In this document: piece by piece, positions 1-21,972 of the stretch
Layout of the letters: each line of letters begins with the position of its first letter
Numbering within the stretch: the stretch's first letter is position 1
Notes under the pieces: model-generated
What the model was told of the DNA's origin: nothing
Databases searched by the model: none
What the model saw: the letters and a program-made list of their open reading frames with translations, nothing else
Translations under genes and position numbers: made by a program
NCBI GenBank assembly: GCA_030248135.1
Contig: JASANC010000608.1
Coordinates: 62,001 to 126,000, forward strand
Direction: 5' to 3'
DNA: 64,000 bases
Source of the DNA: Theristus sp. LFF4_11
Taxonomy: Eukaryota > Nematoda > Chromadorea > Monhysterida > Xyalidae

Positions 1-374
<374 letters not shown>

Positions 375-665
375 CGTGCGTTTGTCTTCTGTGTTAGAAT
401 GCAAAATGCACACACCGTGAAAGAAAGAACACAACAGTCAAATTTTCTGCTTATTTCACAAAGATACTAAGCCACGTGTTTGCGGTTGACTCGCAGAGAT
501 GAATAAGAGCAAAACCGTCAGCATTTTGAAAGGGAACTGCCGGTTGTTTCACAATATTAGTTCGGCTCAGCGTACTGCTTTTCTCACAGCACCGTGCGGT
601 GCATGCAATCCATTCCACTCCAGCTGTTTCGCGGACGAACAAAAAGAAACGCCTTCGAAACGCAC

Positions 666-11361
<10,696 letters not shown>

Positions 11362-12365
11362 CTGTTAATGGGTGGGAGTGGGACACGTGGCGTGGGAAGG
11401 TTTTTTTAGCAGCTCATATGATGGTTCACTTCACTGCACATGCACCTACACACCGCGTTCGTTGTCCGCAGTAGGGTTGTTAAACAAAAATGAAAATTTA
11501 AAAAAAAAAGTGATTAAAAAAAAACAAAAATGCCGATTTTCAAAAAAAAAAAATTCGAAAAATTTTCCTCTAATATGCTCTGAAAACCTCAATTTTGGCA
11601 AAATTTTTCGAAAGTTCAACAAAAATTTTCTTTGATTATACCTCGTAAAACCTTTAGCAGTCGATTTTGGGCCGTTTTACCGACTGATTTTAGGCTGCGA
11701 CAACATCTGCGATGAAGTTTTTGAGCGTCCCAAAGCTTGGCCTACCATTTCCGATGCAGATAAGGTGACGATTCGCCTCGCAGAGCGTCCGATTGTGCTC
11801 GCTGCTCCGTTTGCAAGCGCTACGTTGTCTGGTTGCTTGCTGCTTCGTGTCGTGTCGTCGCAACACCATCAGAAGAATTGATCGAATTTCAAGGCGGTAT
11901 GTTTGTCTTCACTTTAGCATTAGTTCAGCTGGGGACAATTAGTGACGTTTTGGAGGTCAAAACACAAGAAGAGGCATGGTGACGGTTTGGAAAAGGGGTA
12001 ATTGACAGTACCGTGTGCGGGGGGGGGGGGGGGGGGGGGGAACACCCCCCCCCAGAGCACCAGAGACCGTCGGGTGGGGGGGGGGGGGGGGGCACCGTGC
12101 CACCCCCCCCCCTAAAACCGGGCACCCCCCCCCATCGGAGGCTTGCGGACAAAAGACCGCACGTGCCAAAAGACCGCACATTTGAGATTTTTTTGTGACC
12201 AAAAGACCGCAGATCCTATCAAACCAAAATACCGCACGTGCCAAAAGACCGCACCAAAATCATTCACTGCGTACGTGATTATGATATGTTTTTTTGTGTT
12301 TATTTTGTCTTCCTATCCTTTTTTATTCTACAATAATCATTGACTGAGTTGTCGATCCTTGAAAT

Positions 12366-13945
12366 CGGTTGAGCACAGCGCCGGCAGAGTCGCGTTGCAT
12401 GTCAGATCGGCGCACAAGACACATGTCGTGAGCACAAAAAGGGAACACATAACGTCGTCCAGATCACGATTTCCTGAGCCGATTTCGACGATCGACGGCT
12501 CAATCATCTCAGCAGAACATCCGGAACACGTTGATATGTAGTTTGTGGTTGGTTGTTGTTTTATTCACTATCGGTTGCTTTACAATAAAAAAGTGTGAAA
12601 AACGACAAAACACAAATTTATGGTGATTTTGGATTTTTTTGGTTTTCAAAAAAATAATCGGAACCAACTACAAACGACACATCATGATGTTGCCGGTGTT
12701 CTGCTGAATTGATTGAGCGGTCGTTCGTCGAAATCGGTCAAGAAAAGCGCCGGCAGTGCTGCGTGACAGGTCGGCGCGCGCGACACACACGGTGAAACGC
12801 TCAGATTGTCAACAGAAAACGTCGTCCAGATCACGATTTCCTTGGCCGATTTCGACGATCGACGGCTCAATCATCTCAGCAGAACATCCGGAACACGTTG
12901 ATATGTAGTTTGTGGTTGGTTGTTGTTTTATTCACTATCGGTTGCTTTACAATAAAAAAGTGTGAAAACGACAAAACACAAATTTATGGTGATTTAGGAT
13001 TTTTTTGGTTTTCAAAAAAGTAATCGGAACCAACTACAAACGACACATCATCATGTTGCCGGTGTTCTGCTGAATTGATTGAGCGGTCGTTCGTCGAAAT
13101 CGGTCAAGCACAGCGCCGGCAGTGCTGCGTGACAGGTCGGCGCGCGCGACACACACGGTGAAACGAGCAGATTGTCAACAGAAAACGTCGTCCAGATCAC
13201 GATTTACTTGGCCGATTTCGACGATCGACGGCTCAATCATCTCAGTAGAACATTCGGAACACAACTGTATGCAGTTTCTCGTTGGTTGTTGTTTTATTCA
13301 GCATCGGTTGCTTTGCAATAAAAAAATGTGAAAAACGACAAAACACAAATTTATGGTGATTTGGGATATTTTTGGTTTTCAAAAAAATGATCGGAACCAA
13401 CCGCAAACGACACATCGTCATGTTGCCGGTGTTCTGCTGAATTGATTGAGCGGTCGTTCGTCGAAATCGGTCAAGAAAAGCGCCGGCAGTGCTGCGTGAC
13501 AGGTCGGAGCGCGCGACACACACGGTGAAACGCGCAGATTGTCAACAGAAAACGTCGTTCAGATCCAGATTTACTCGGCCGATTTCGACGATCGACGGCT
13601 CAATCATCTCAGCAGAACATCCGGGACACGTTGATATGTAGTTTGTGGTTGGTTGTTGTTTTATTCAGCATCGGTTGCTTTGCAATAAAAAAGTGTGAAA
13701 AACGACAAAACACAAATTTATTGTGATTTTGGATGTTTTGGTTTCTAAAAAATGATCGGAACCAACCAACAACGACACATCATCGCGTTGCCAGTGTTCT
13801 ACTGAGTTGATTCAGCCATAGTTCGTTGAAATTGGTTGAGCACAGCGCCGGGAGAACGCGTGACAGGACGATGAACAAGACAAACACGGTGAAACGCGCA
13901 GACTGTCAACAGAAAACGTCGCCCAGCTAACGATTCCCCCAGCTA
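12366..13945. repeat. About 365-bp tandem satellite, over four units
   Basis: The landmark AGCGCCGGCAG or a close variant recurs near 12374, 12744, 13109, 13474 and 13838, a period of 364-370 bp. Each unit carries GACGATCGACGGCTCAATC, CAATAAAAAA and GATCGGAACCAAC-like blocks. The last unit is diverged and broken off. It is the internal cargo of the AAAAGACCGC element. Its ORFs do not persist between units, so it is not coding. Confidence 0.9.
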
Positions 13946-15459
13946 ATTTTGATAATCCATTACAAATTATCAAACAAAAGTAAGTTTTTGAAGGCTGTGT
14001 CCACAATCATTTTTACTATTTGGCCGTGTTCCAAATCAGTACCGTGGGCCCAAAAAAATTTTCGAGGGGGGGGGTCTGGTACCGTGGGGGGGGGGGGTGC
14101 CGACCAAAAAGTGAGGGGGGGGTCCAACCTATGGTAACGTGGGACCCCCCCAGGGGGGTCCCATGGGGGGGGGTGCATTTTTTCAAAATTTTCTGTGGGG
14201 GGGGTCCACCCCCCCCCCCCCCCCATGAAATTTTTTGGGTTAAAGTTGAACGGAAAAACGCTAAATTTTGCTGCAAAATCTTTGAAATTACAATGAAGAT
14301 GGTCAAGTTATCATATATTCAGCTTATATTATGGACTTTATAGACAAAAAATCATGATTTTCGAAAAAAAATTTAGGGTGTGCAGAAAATTTTGGGGGGG
14401 GGGGTGTCCGCCAGACAAAATTTCATGGGGGGGGGGGGGGGGGGGGGGTGTCGGCCAAATTTTCGAGGGGGGGGTTAGGGTTAGGGGCTTTGAAAAAAAA
14501 ATTTTTTTTTTTATTTTTTTTTTCGTTTTTTTTTTTTAAAAAAAATTTCGGATTTTTTTTTTCAAACTTAAAAAAAAAAATTTGAAAATTTTTTCTTCTA
14601 CTTTGCTCTGAAAATTCGGGTTGGTATTTTTATTTAAAAATAGCTCCAGTTCTTTTTCTCGATATTTCACGCTCTAGTTTTGTCTGTGGTTTGTAATTGT
14701 CTGGCAGTGTACAATTGTAGCAGAAGTACGGATTCGGTAGTTTTCATTGCAGCAACGCAACAGAAGAACGCCAAAAAAGTTGATTCGTTTCGTACGAAAC
14801 ACAAGTTCCAAATTTTCTGCTGCTGTCTGGTTTTTGGAAAACACGACGACGACGCTGGTTCGTTTGCAAGCAAATATGGAATGGACTCGAATGTCGGTGG
14901 TGGTGGTGGTGGTGGTTGGTTTATTCTCTGTTCGACGACGACCCGAATAACCCGCGCTGGAACCGATAACAAAATTGGATGGCGGGGCGGCGGCGGCGGC
15001 AGACCAGAAGAGTCACCAGACAGTGCACGAAACAGGCAATCGTTCAAGGTGAATGAAAAGGCTTGATATCAATTTGTTGGCGAGTGTCATTGTGCGTTGT
15101 GTGAAACGAGGCATCAGGATCAGACGCCAGACGGTCTAGTGGCAAGCATTAAGCAAGCAAAGTTTGAGGGGGGGTTCTGTGTGGGTGGTATGGTACAGTG
15201 TCAACTGTCACGGTGTGCAAAAACTCTTGGGCGCAAAATCGCAATTCCAGTATTCAACTCCAATTAATCAGATTTTTGCATCGATCGGATCCGATTTGTT
15301 TTGCGATCGATCCAATCAGACAGATTCGTTTTTCCAGTGTTCGACCAAATGTTTTGTCTATTTTTGCAGAGCGAACAACCGGCCGAGCCGATCAAAGCGT
15401 CAGTGCAACAGCAGAGCACCGGCGCACAAGCACAAACGCACGAGCAAGCAACCCATAGC

Positions 15460-17000
15460 TAGGGATGGATCCGGCAAATTTGCCGGAATCCGGGCCGGAT
15501 CCGGCAAAAGCCCATTCCGGCCGGGCCGGATCCGGCAAAAATTGCCGGAATCCGGACCGGAATGGCCTTTTATGTCTAAAAAACATCTACGCACATTTCG
15601 TCGCTTCTTCATCACATTTTCAGCATAAAACAGCACAGACACAGAAACAAAGTCAGCAAAACACAGCACGTGAACCAACCAAAAATTACAACAACAACAA
15701 TTGACAAAATTCACATCGCATAGGGATAATCAAGTGCTGCCAACACTCCATTCAGAAACACGACCTTTTCGGCGTTCTGAGTTGACAGAAGAGATCGGCT
15801 GTACACAAACACCTGCCTGGCTTCAGAGAACATTCGTTCGCTTGCCACGCTTGTTGGTAGCGGTGCCAGGCCAGGTATCTGCGCGCGATTGTCGATAGTT
15901 TGGGGTATTTAGACGAGTTCAGCCGCCAAAAGTCTAGCATTAGATCACTTTTGTCCGGTTCGTCGATAAAATCATCCGACTCGTACATATTCATTTCGCC
16001 GCGCAGTTCGTCATCAAGACTGGATTCGCCTGACGGGTTGCGCGGTCGCGCAGCGTGAAACTCGATGCCTCCGTAGAGGCCAGTCGATGTATTTTTTGGT
16101 TCGGACTCGCGTTCATTTTCGTCATCGTCGTTGTTCGCGATCTCGGATGTATCGTCGCAGTTTGTGGGCGTCTCCGGTCGTTTCAAGATTTTCTTTGCAA
16201 TGTGAAGTAGTTCACAACAAATCGCGCCTTCATTTTCGAAGACGACTGCAGTATTCTTGAATCGCGGATCAACGTACGTGGCCATGATGTTGGATTCGCT
16301 GTGGAAAAGCGCACGGAAGCGTGTGTCGATGCTGGTCAGCAGCGTTTTTTTTCGTCGTACCAATGCCACTCGCATCGACTTGTTCGATGCGCTGCTTCAG
16401 TGCGCAAACGGCGGGCAACACCATTGAAATGGATTCGTCGTCTCGTGGATTCGTCGTTGGGGGGTTTATCGGGTATTCGTCGTTGGGGGGTTTATCGGGT
16501 TTTAGGGGATCACGGCACCCCCGCACACCCACGGTAACACACGTCGCTAAAATCGCTGGTGTTCTGGGGCTCACAAAAAAGCAACTGTTTGACAGCTAAC
16601 TGAATATGACCAATGAAGATGGCTCATTTAAAAAAACCTGCTTTGTTCATCAACAACGTCGGCCAAAAGCTGGCAGCCACGTTTTGTAAAGTGGACGATG
16701 CTGCACATAAGTTTATCACTCAAGACAAAAGCAGTGAACCATTTACCATTGAACAGAACACTAAACTAAAGAAACGCTCACTGATCACATGTCAAAGGCA
16801 CAACAACAAAACCAACAAAGCACCGAAACAAATTTGTCAAACCATTGAACAGCTCTGAAACGGAGGAATCAACTGGTTAATTCGCGGGTCTCGGCCATTC
16901 CGGCCGGATCCGGCAAAATTGCGCCGGAATCCGGACCGGATCCGGATCCAATTTTAGGCGCCGGAATCCGGAATCCGGACCGGAACCGGCTCCATCCCTA
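15460..17000 (-). mobile_element. Nest level 7: hAT transposon with transposase remnant
   Basis: A 1,541-bp element with short inverted ends TAGGGATGGA / TCCATCCCTA and a perfect 8-bp duplication CCCATAGC (15452-15459 and 17001-17008). Subterminal regions (15468-15565 and 16893-16990) are dense in CCGGATCCGG and CCGGAATCCGG motifs, plausible transposase-binding repeats. The interior encodes a damaged hAT transposase on the minus strand. The DNA right of it resembles the 3' part of the tRNA SINE. Confidence 0.92.
15711..16450 (-). pseudogene. hAT transposase C-terminal part, frameshifted
   Basis: The minus strand encodes the end of the hAT catalytic region and the C-terminal dimerisation domain. 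Landmarks are the DPRFKN segment, an acidic Asp/Glu/Asn-rich linker, LDFWRLNSSKYPKLS, PTSVASERMFS and a terminal VVFLNGVLAALDY. Two reading-frame changes are needed: one near 16345 at an A run, and one near 15860 between RRYLA and the PTSVASE motif. The N-terminal BED finger and most of the RNase H core are absent. It cannot make active transposase but may have been mobilised in trans. Confidence 0.85.
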
Positions 17001-17672
17001 CCCATAGCCCTGGCTAAAAACATTGCCTCAAATCGCTGTTCGTTCTTCAGGTGATTCTTCCGCTCGTTCTTCTCCCCGTGGTGGATGTGGATCATTTTTT
17101 TTAAATTATTTAAATATCCCCGATTAAAATCGAGTGACGAAAAACGCGAATTTGTGTGCTGGCAAGAAAAAAAAACAGAAACGCCTGACGGTTTTTAAAT
17201 TTTCGTTTGATTTTGTAACACAGAGGGCGGAGCGTCTTGCCTCTCTTGTGTTTTGTGAACGCGGTTTTTATGGCAGTCGCATTGAACGCTTCAGTAAAAC
17301 ATCGCAATGTGAAGTTAACCTCAAAATTATGTGCTGCAACACGACTGAATGAGTTTCTCGAATTTGACTTGCTGGCTGATTGGTCGTACCAACCAGCTCG
17401 ATGCAGCCAAACAGTATGCCAGATTCGAATTTCGAAAAGCACCGAAACTTTTCAACGCCGAGAAGCAGCTGAACGGAGCTGCGAGCCGTCACGGAGATAC
17501 TTTTGTATGTCCATCAACGATCTCAAAAATCAAATAACTTTCAAATCCACTCCCCAAAAATGTTGCTTGGTTTGAATTTGTAGATTCGGAATGATATTGA
17601 GAAAAGTGATTGCGGAGATAACTTTGTGTCGTGTCTTTTTCCTACATCAATCCTGTTTTCTCATTCTTTCAG

Positions 17673-18387
17673 TGCCATTTGACGAAGACGAAAAAGATCC
17701 GAACGTTTGGTTTCTCGACAACGACTACCTGGAGAACATGTATCAGATGTTTCACAACGTTGCCGGTGCGTTCACGTTTTTACCTGGTTGATTGATTGGC
17801 TGATTTTTTGAATTGAACTGCGTATTGAACTCGTAATTGTCTGGGTGACATGAAGCATCCAATCAGTGTACCTGCTTCCTCCAAGCTTTTTCATACTATG
17901 AGTAATCGATGAAAGCACGCACACTGCAAAAAAGGTTACGCAACAGTTCAAACGAAACGACACAACGGCAGATTTGCTCCCGCACACGATACGACCATGT
18001 GCGCGCTGCTATAATATCGCATGTGTGTGCCTGTGTTTTTGTTTGTGACTGTCCAGAATTCACAGTGTGTGTTATGTTCGAAATGTGCATGTGTTGCTGC
18101 GGATATAGTTTTTCCGTGAACACCAATCACTGGTGTTGTGTTTACTGGCTTGAATCATGCGCGGTTATGGAAAAACAACGAATAATAAATCCATTCCAGC
18201 GTGCGAAAAGATCGTCGGTTGGTATCACACGGGTCCGAAACTGCATCACTTCGATATCGACACGACATCAATCAGCTGATCAAAAGGCACACCTCGAATC
18301 CGGTGCTCGCGATTATTACAGCAGAGCCGCGCGACTTGGGCCTGCCCACCGATGCGTATGTGGAGGTGGAGGAAGTGCACGATGCTA
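17673..18387 (+). pseudogene. PSMD7: 26S proteasome regulatory subunit Rpn8/PSMD7 fragment inside a transposon
   Basis: Two exon-like pieces encode part of the MPN domain of Rpn8, a lid subunit of the 26S proteasome that pairs with the deubiquitinase Rpn11. Exon 17673-17765 reads [19 protein letters not shown] and onward. Exon 18200-18387 reads [17 protein letters not shown], then after a break INQLIKRH and [17 protein letters not shown]. Splice sites are plausible and the intervening 434 bp looks like a retained intron, so the copy came from genomic DNA. A 5-bp insertion (about 18262-18266, ACGAC) shifts the frame exactly where the family aligns without gaps. Exons for the first ~55 residues and the C-terminal half are not found. 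A weak candidate for a later exon is near 18647 (QDAQNVVPDV). It lies inside the GGTTGG element, so I read it as a captured fragment. Confidence 0.88.
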
Positions 18388-21300
18388 GTAGGGCATGGCA
18401 GAGGCCTGGATTTTTTCACTGGATTTGTTTCATTGACGTTATTTTGTCAGTGGGTTTAGTGAATTGACAACATTTTTGAAAGCGTCTCTCATTTGGTCTC
18501 GCACAAGCCAGTATCATTGTCACAATCCTATTCGAAGCCAATTCAAATTCGTTGTAGTCCTCCAGAGTCACGCCTGTTTCCGAAGTCAAACCCGTTACTG
18601 TAAAAGCACAATGGGAAAGCGTGTTTTTGTTTTGTTTCTCAGGACGCGCAGAACGTAGTGCCCGACGTGCTCACTGCCGACCCTCGTCGACGGCGAGGGC
18701 ACCCGTGCACGTGCTGACGACCGGCAGCTTGCATTTGGTCGGAGAGTTGCTCGCGATCATTGATCCGAATTTAGAGCGATTGAATTTATCATTAATCATT
18801 GAATTTGGAGCCCAGCACCAGTGCCGTGCGATGTTGCGGTGTACCACGGAGCGGACGCGCCCTTGCCGCACACCACAGCGATTCCTACTAGGTCTGCCTA
18901 GCAGTAGCGGCAATGAACAACAAGAGCATCCCGCGAAATACGAAAGAAGTCTGCGGTACCTCCACGGTACCCCACTCCGTCGCATGGGTTAATAAAGGCG
19001 AATGGTCGTTAATAAAGTGGTGTCGAATGCTATAATTGTTTGTTTGTTTGTTGTTTACTGAGATGACACTCATTTTTTCTTTTTTGTTTGTGTTAAGTTG
19101 TTTCTTTGTTTTTTGTTGTTTTTTGAAGAAAATATTTGTGATTTTTACTCTATTGTTTCTCTTATCGGCAGCCTGCAACTGGGTAATGACACGTCGAACC
19201 AAATTGAGTCAGTTGATTGAACCAAGTCATTCTTCCTATTGCCCTGACTTGTGATTCTATTGACTATTGTGATGTGATCGTTCGCTATCGGTTCAAAAGT
19301 ACAATCTTTTATCACTTGTGGTGTTGAAAACTTTTATCATGTTTCAATTTCTTGGTGTTAAAAAATAAAAACATGTTTGTTTTAACGTTAAGACAGCAGG
19401 TTGTGGCTTGTTTTTATCACAAAAACGATGAAACGGGCTCTGCTCACAAAGAATGGATCAAAATGCACGTGATAAACATTTTTTTCTGGGCCAAATTCAC
19501 AGTTCTGTATGGAAGGGGAAGTTCAATAAGCCATGCTCTTTTGTTTTAAAAGTCTCGAGACTCAAAGATGGCAAAGTAATTCGAGTCCCTTAAATATGGC
19601 CGAGTCACTTTGGCCATTTTGAATTGCCAGCTAAAGTTTGAATCTAGTTTCCTTTTAACGTCTACACACGCATTCAGTCACAGAACGTAAAAATTGATGA
19701 TCCAAATCCAAAATTGATTGTTTGGTTCAATAAGTGAACACTCAAACCCAATCTGTCGGACTCTGTTCTCAGAAGAATAAAACAATATTGCAATTCCTGA
19801 TGCCACCGCCGCACGCAGATCCTCAAAGCCAATCAAATCCGTCTTTCAAATCCGTGTTGAACTCAAAGCCAATCAATGCTTTGCACTCGTTGCTTTTTTT
19901 CGTTGTTTCTGTCTTCGTTTCTGCCTTTCTTGTGTGTTATGCTCGCGTGCACGTGCACTGTCACCCAGACTCCGCCCCTCCTGTGTTATAGTGGAGTGGA
20001 CCACCACCACCGTACATGTACTTTTAAATATGAAGCCGTACGGAAAATTCGATTTATGGCATAATTTTTTGAAAGTTCAAACCAAATTTTCTTCCCAACT
20101 TCTTTGTGTGCTTAGGTAAATGTCATTATTTGGTCATTTTGACCGACGTACTCCATGTTTTTCGATTTGGATGACTTCTAGAGTCAATTTTTAGCGTTGA
20201 AATGACTTAACTGAATTGAAATATCGTTTCAGAAATCGTTTTCTTGCAACTTAGAACATGTTTTTCAGTCGGTAGGCCATGAGATGAACATGATATCTTG
20301 TTGATTGGCGTATGTTATAGGTCTACAATGGAGTTGTGCGATATATTGTTAAACAATTTGAGCGGAGATGTTGGTTAATACCACATCACACGACCGTTTT
20401 TCTGATACCCGATAACATGGCCACATGTTAAAACTTGCGTGCTGAGCTAAACTAACGTGTTAAACTTGCGTCTGTCAGTTGCCCGCAACGTGATCGCGAA
20501 ATCATGGTACGTGTTTTCGATACGATGATTTGAAGAGTGGGCTCTCGCCATGTGGCAGATAGCATAGCTGGTTGAACCTGAAAGTAAGTGTCTTGGGGGG
20601 GGGGGGGCGACCGGGTCGACAGGGGTTGCCGACTTAGCTACAGCAAACAGGAATTTTTGAACACAGTCAAATTTTGGTAATTTTCTAAAGAGGAACCACT
20701 AAGAACGGTTCAATATTCAAGTACACGTGAAAAATTGCCCTGTTTTACTGTTGAAAATGCAACTTTCCCTCTATGAAATGGACATAATTTCAATAAAACA
20801 CGATTTTCGCTCTTATAGTTTCCCGGATCGTTCTGAAAATAGTCTAGATGAACTCAGCTCGACGAGACGCTTCGAACGAACCTAACTTGTAAAAAAAAAA
20901 TTTTTTTTTTTTAAAAAAAAATTTTTTTTTTAATTTAAAAAAAAAAATCCGGATTATTTTTTTTTCCCCTAACCCTAGGGGGGGTACGATGGGGGGGGGT
21001 GCCCGGTTTTAGGGGGGGGTGGCACGGTGGGGCGCGCCCCCCCCCCCCCCCCCCCCCCACCCGACGGTCTCGGGTGCTCTGGGGGGGGTGTACCCCCCCC
21101 CCCCCCCCGCCCACGGTACTGGTGCACACCCCCCACCCCACCCATGAGATTTTTTCGCTTAAATTTTGAAGGAAAAACGCTAAATTTTGCTGCAAAATCT
21201 TTGAAGTTACAATGAAGAATGTCAATTGTCAAGTTACCATATATTTAGCTTATATTATGGACTTTAAAGACAAAAAATCATGATTTTGGAGCAAAAATTC

Positions 21301-21389
21301 ATGATTTTTGGGTAGTCCGAGAAAATTTTTGGGGGGTGTCACTGTTACTTAGGTCCAGTACCGTGGGCGGGGGGGGGATCGGGGGGGCA

Positions 21390-21972
21390 GTACCGTGGGC
21401 CCACAAAAAATTTCGAGGGGGGGGGTATGGTACCGGGGGGGGGGGGGGTGCCGACCAAAAAGTGAGGGGGGGGGGGTCCAACCGCCGGTAACGTGGGACC
21501 CCCCCCCCCCCCGGGGGGGGCCCCATGGGGGGGGGGGTGCATTTTTTCAAAATTTTCTGTGGGGGGGGTCCACCCCCCCCACCCCCCCCCAGATAAATTT
21601 TAGCTTAAATTTTTAAGGAAAAACGCTAAATTTTGCTGCAAAATCGTTGAAATTACAATGAAGATGGTCAAGTTATCATATATTCAGCTTATATTATGGA
21701 CTTTATAGACAAAAAATCATGATTTTCGAAAAAAATTTTAGGGTGTGCGGAAAATTTTGGGGGGGGGGGGGGGTGTCAGCCCCACAAAATTTCTGGGGGG
21801 GGGGGGGGGGGGGGGGGTGTCGGCCAAATTTTCGAGGGGGGGGGTACGATGGGGGGTGCCCGGTTTTGGGGGGGGGGTGGCACGGTGCCCCCCCCCCCCC
21901 CCCCCCACCCGACGGTCCGGGGTTCTCTGGGGGGGGGGTGTACCCCCCCCACCCCCCCCGCCCACGGTACTG
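21390..21972. mobile_element. Poly-G MITE, complete reference unit
   Basis: An uninterrupted 583-bp copy from CAGTACCGTGGGC to GCCCACGGTACTG. About half is made of G runs (left and middle) and paired C/G runs (right), separated by conserved AT-rich blocks such as AAAAACGCTAAATTTTGC and TTATCATATATTCAGC. No coding capacity is credible. Other copies are at 12006/22741, 14037, 24169-29159 and fragments between 21123 and 21389. Confidence 0.85.

Larger units (their letters stand above)
14619..20043. mobile_element. Nest level 6: GGTTGG element carrying a PSMD7 fragment (Pack-type)
   Basis: An 8-bp duplication AAAATTCG (14611-14618 and 20044-20051) flanks this 5.4-kb insert. The related copy at 28094-29146 is the empty site with a single AAAATTCG. 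The left end GGTTGGTATTTTTATTTAAA and right end GTACTTTTAAATATGAAGC resemble those of the insert at 24435-27017. Cargo includes a Gly-rich open stretch (14680-15066, not recognised), the hAT element, PSMD7 exons and unassigned DNA 18388-20043. Terminal inverted repeats are short and imperfect, so the superfamily is unassigned. Confidence 0.8.
14476..20977. mobile_element. Nest level 5: TAGGGTTAGGGG element, interrupted
   Basis: Ends are TAGGGTTAGGGG and CCCCTAACCCTA, with an 8-bp duplication GGGGGGGT (14468-14475 and 20978-20985) in the G tract of the poly-G element. Next to each end are long A-run/T-run blocks. Native sequence is 14476-14618 plus 20052-20977; it matches, inverted, the uninterrupted 1,053-bp copy at 28094-29146. 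Confidence 0.88.
14037..21972. mobile_element. Nest level 4: poly-G element(s), interrupted
   Basis: Starts CAGTACCGTGGGC and ends CCCACGGTACTG with an 8-bp duplication TTCCAAAT (14029-14036 and 21973-21980). Two units lie inside: one made of 14037-14475 plus about 20986-21122, and one complete at 21390-21972, with more poly-G sequence between them. This is either a unit inserted into a unit or a tandem pair; I could not decide which. Confidence 0.75.

Noticed and set aside
14471..14487. TTAGGGTTAGGGG as a true telomere repeat
   Set aside because: Only two repeats, and it is the terminus of a transposon with an 8-bp duplication; the same end recurs at 28094 and 29146.
14680..15066. Gly-rich 128-codon ORF as a gene
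   Set aside because: It has GGT and GGC microsatellite stretches, lies inside a transposon and has no recognisable domain; kept only as unassigned cargo.
18640..18760. A downstream PSMD7 exon (QDAQNVVPDV)
   Set aside because: Similarity to the Rpn8 segment is too short and the frame soon meets a stop; mentioned only as a possibility.
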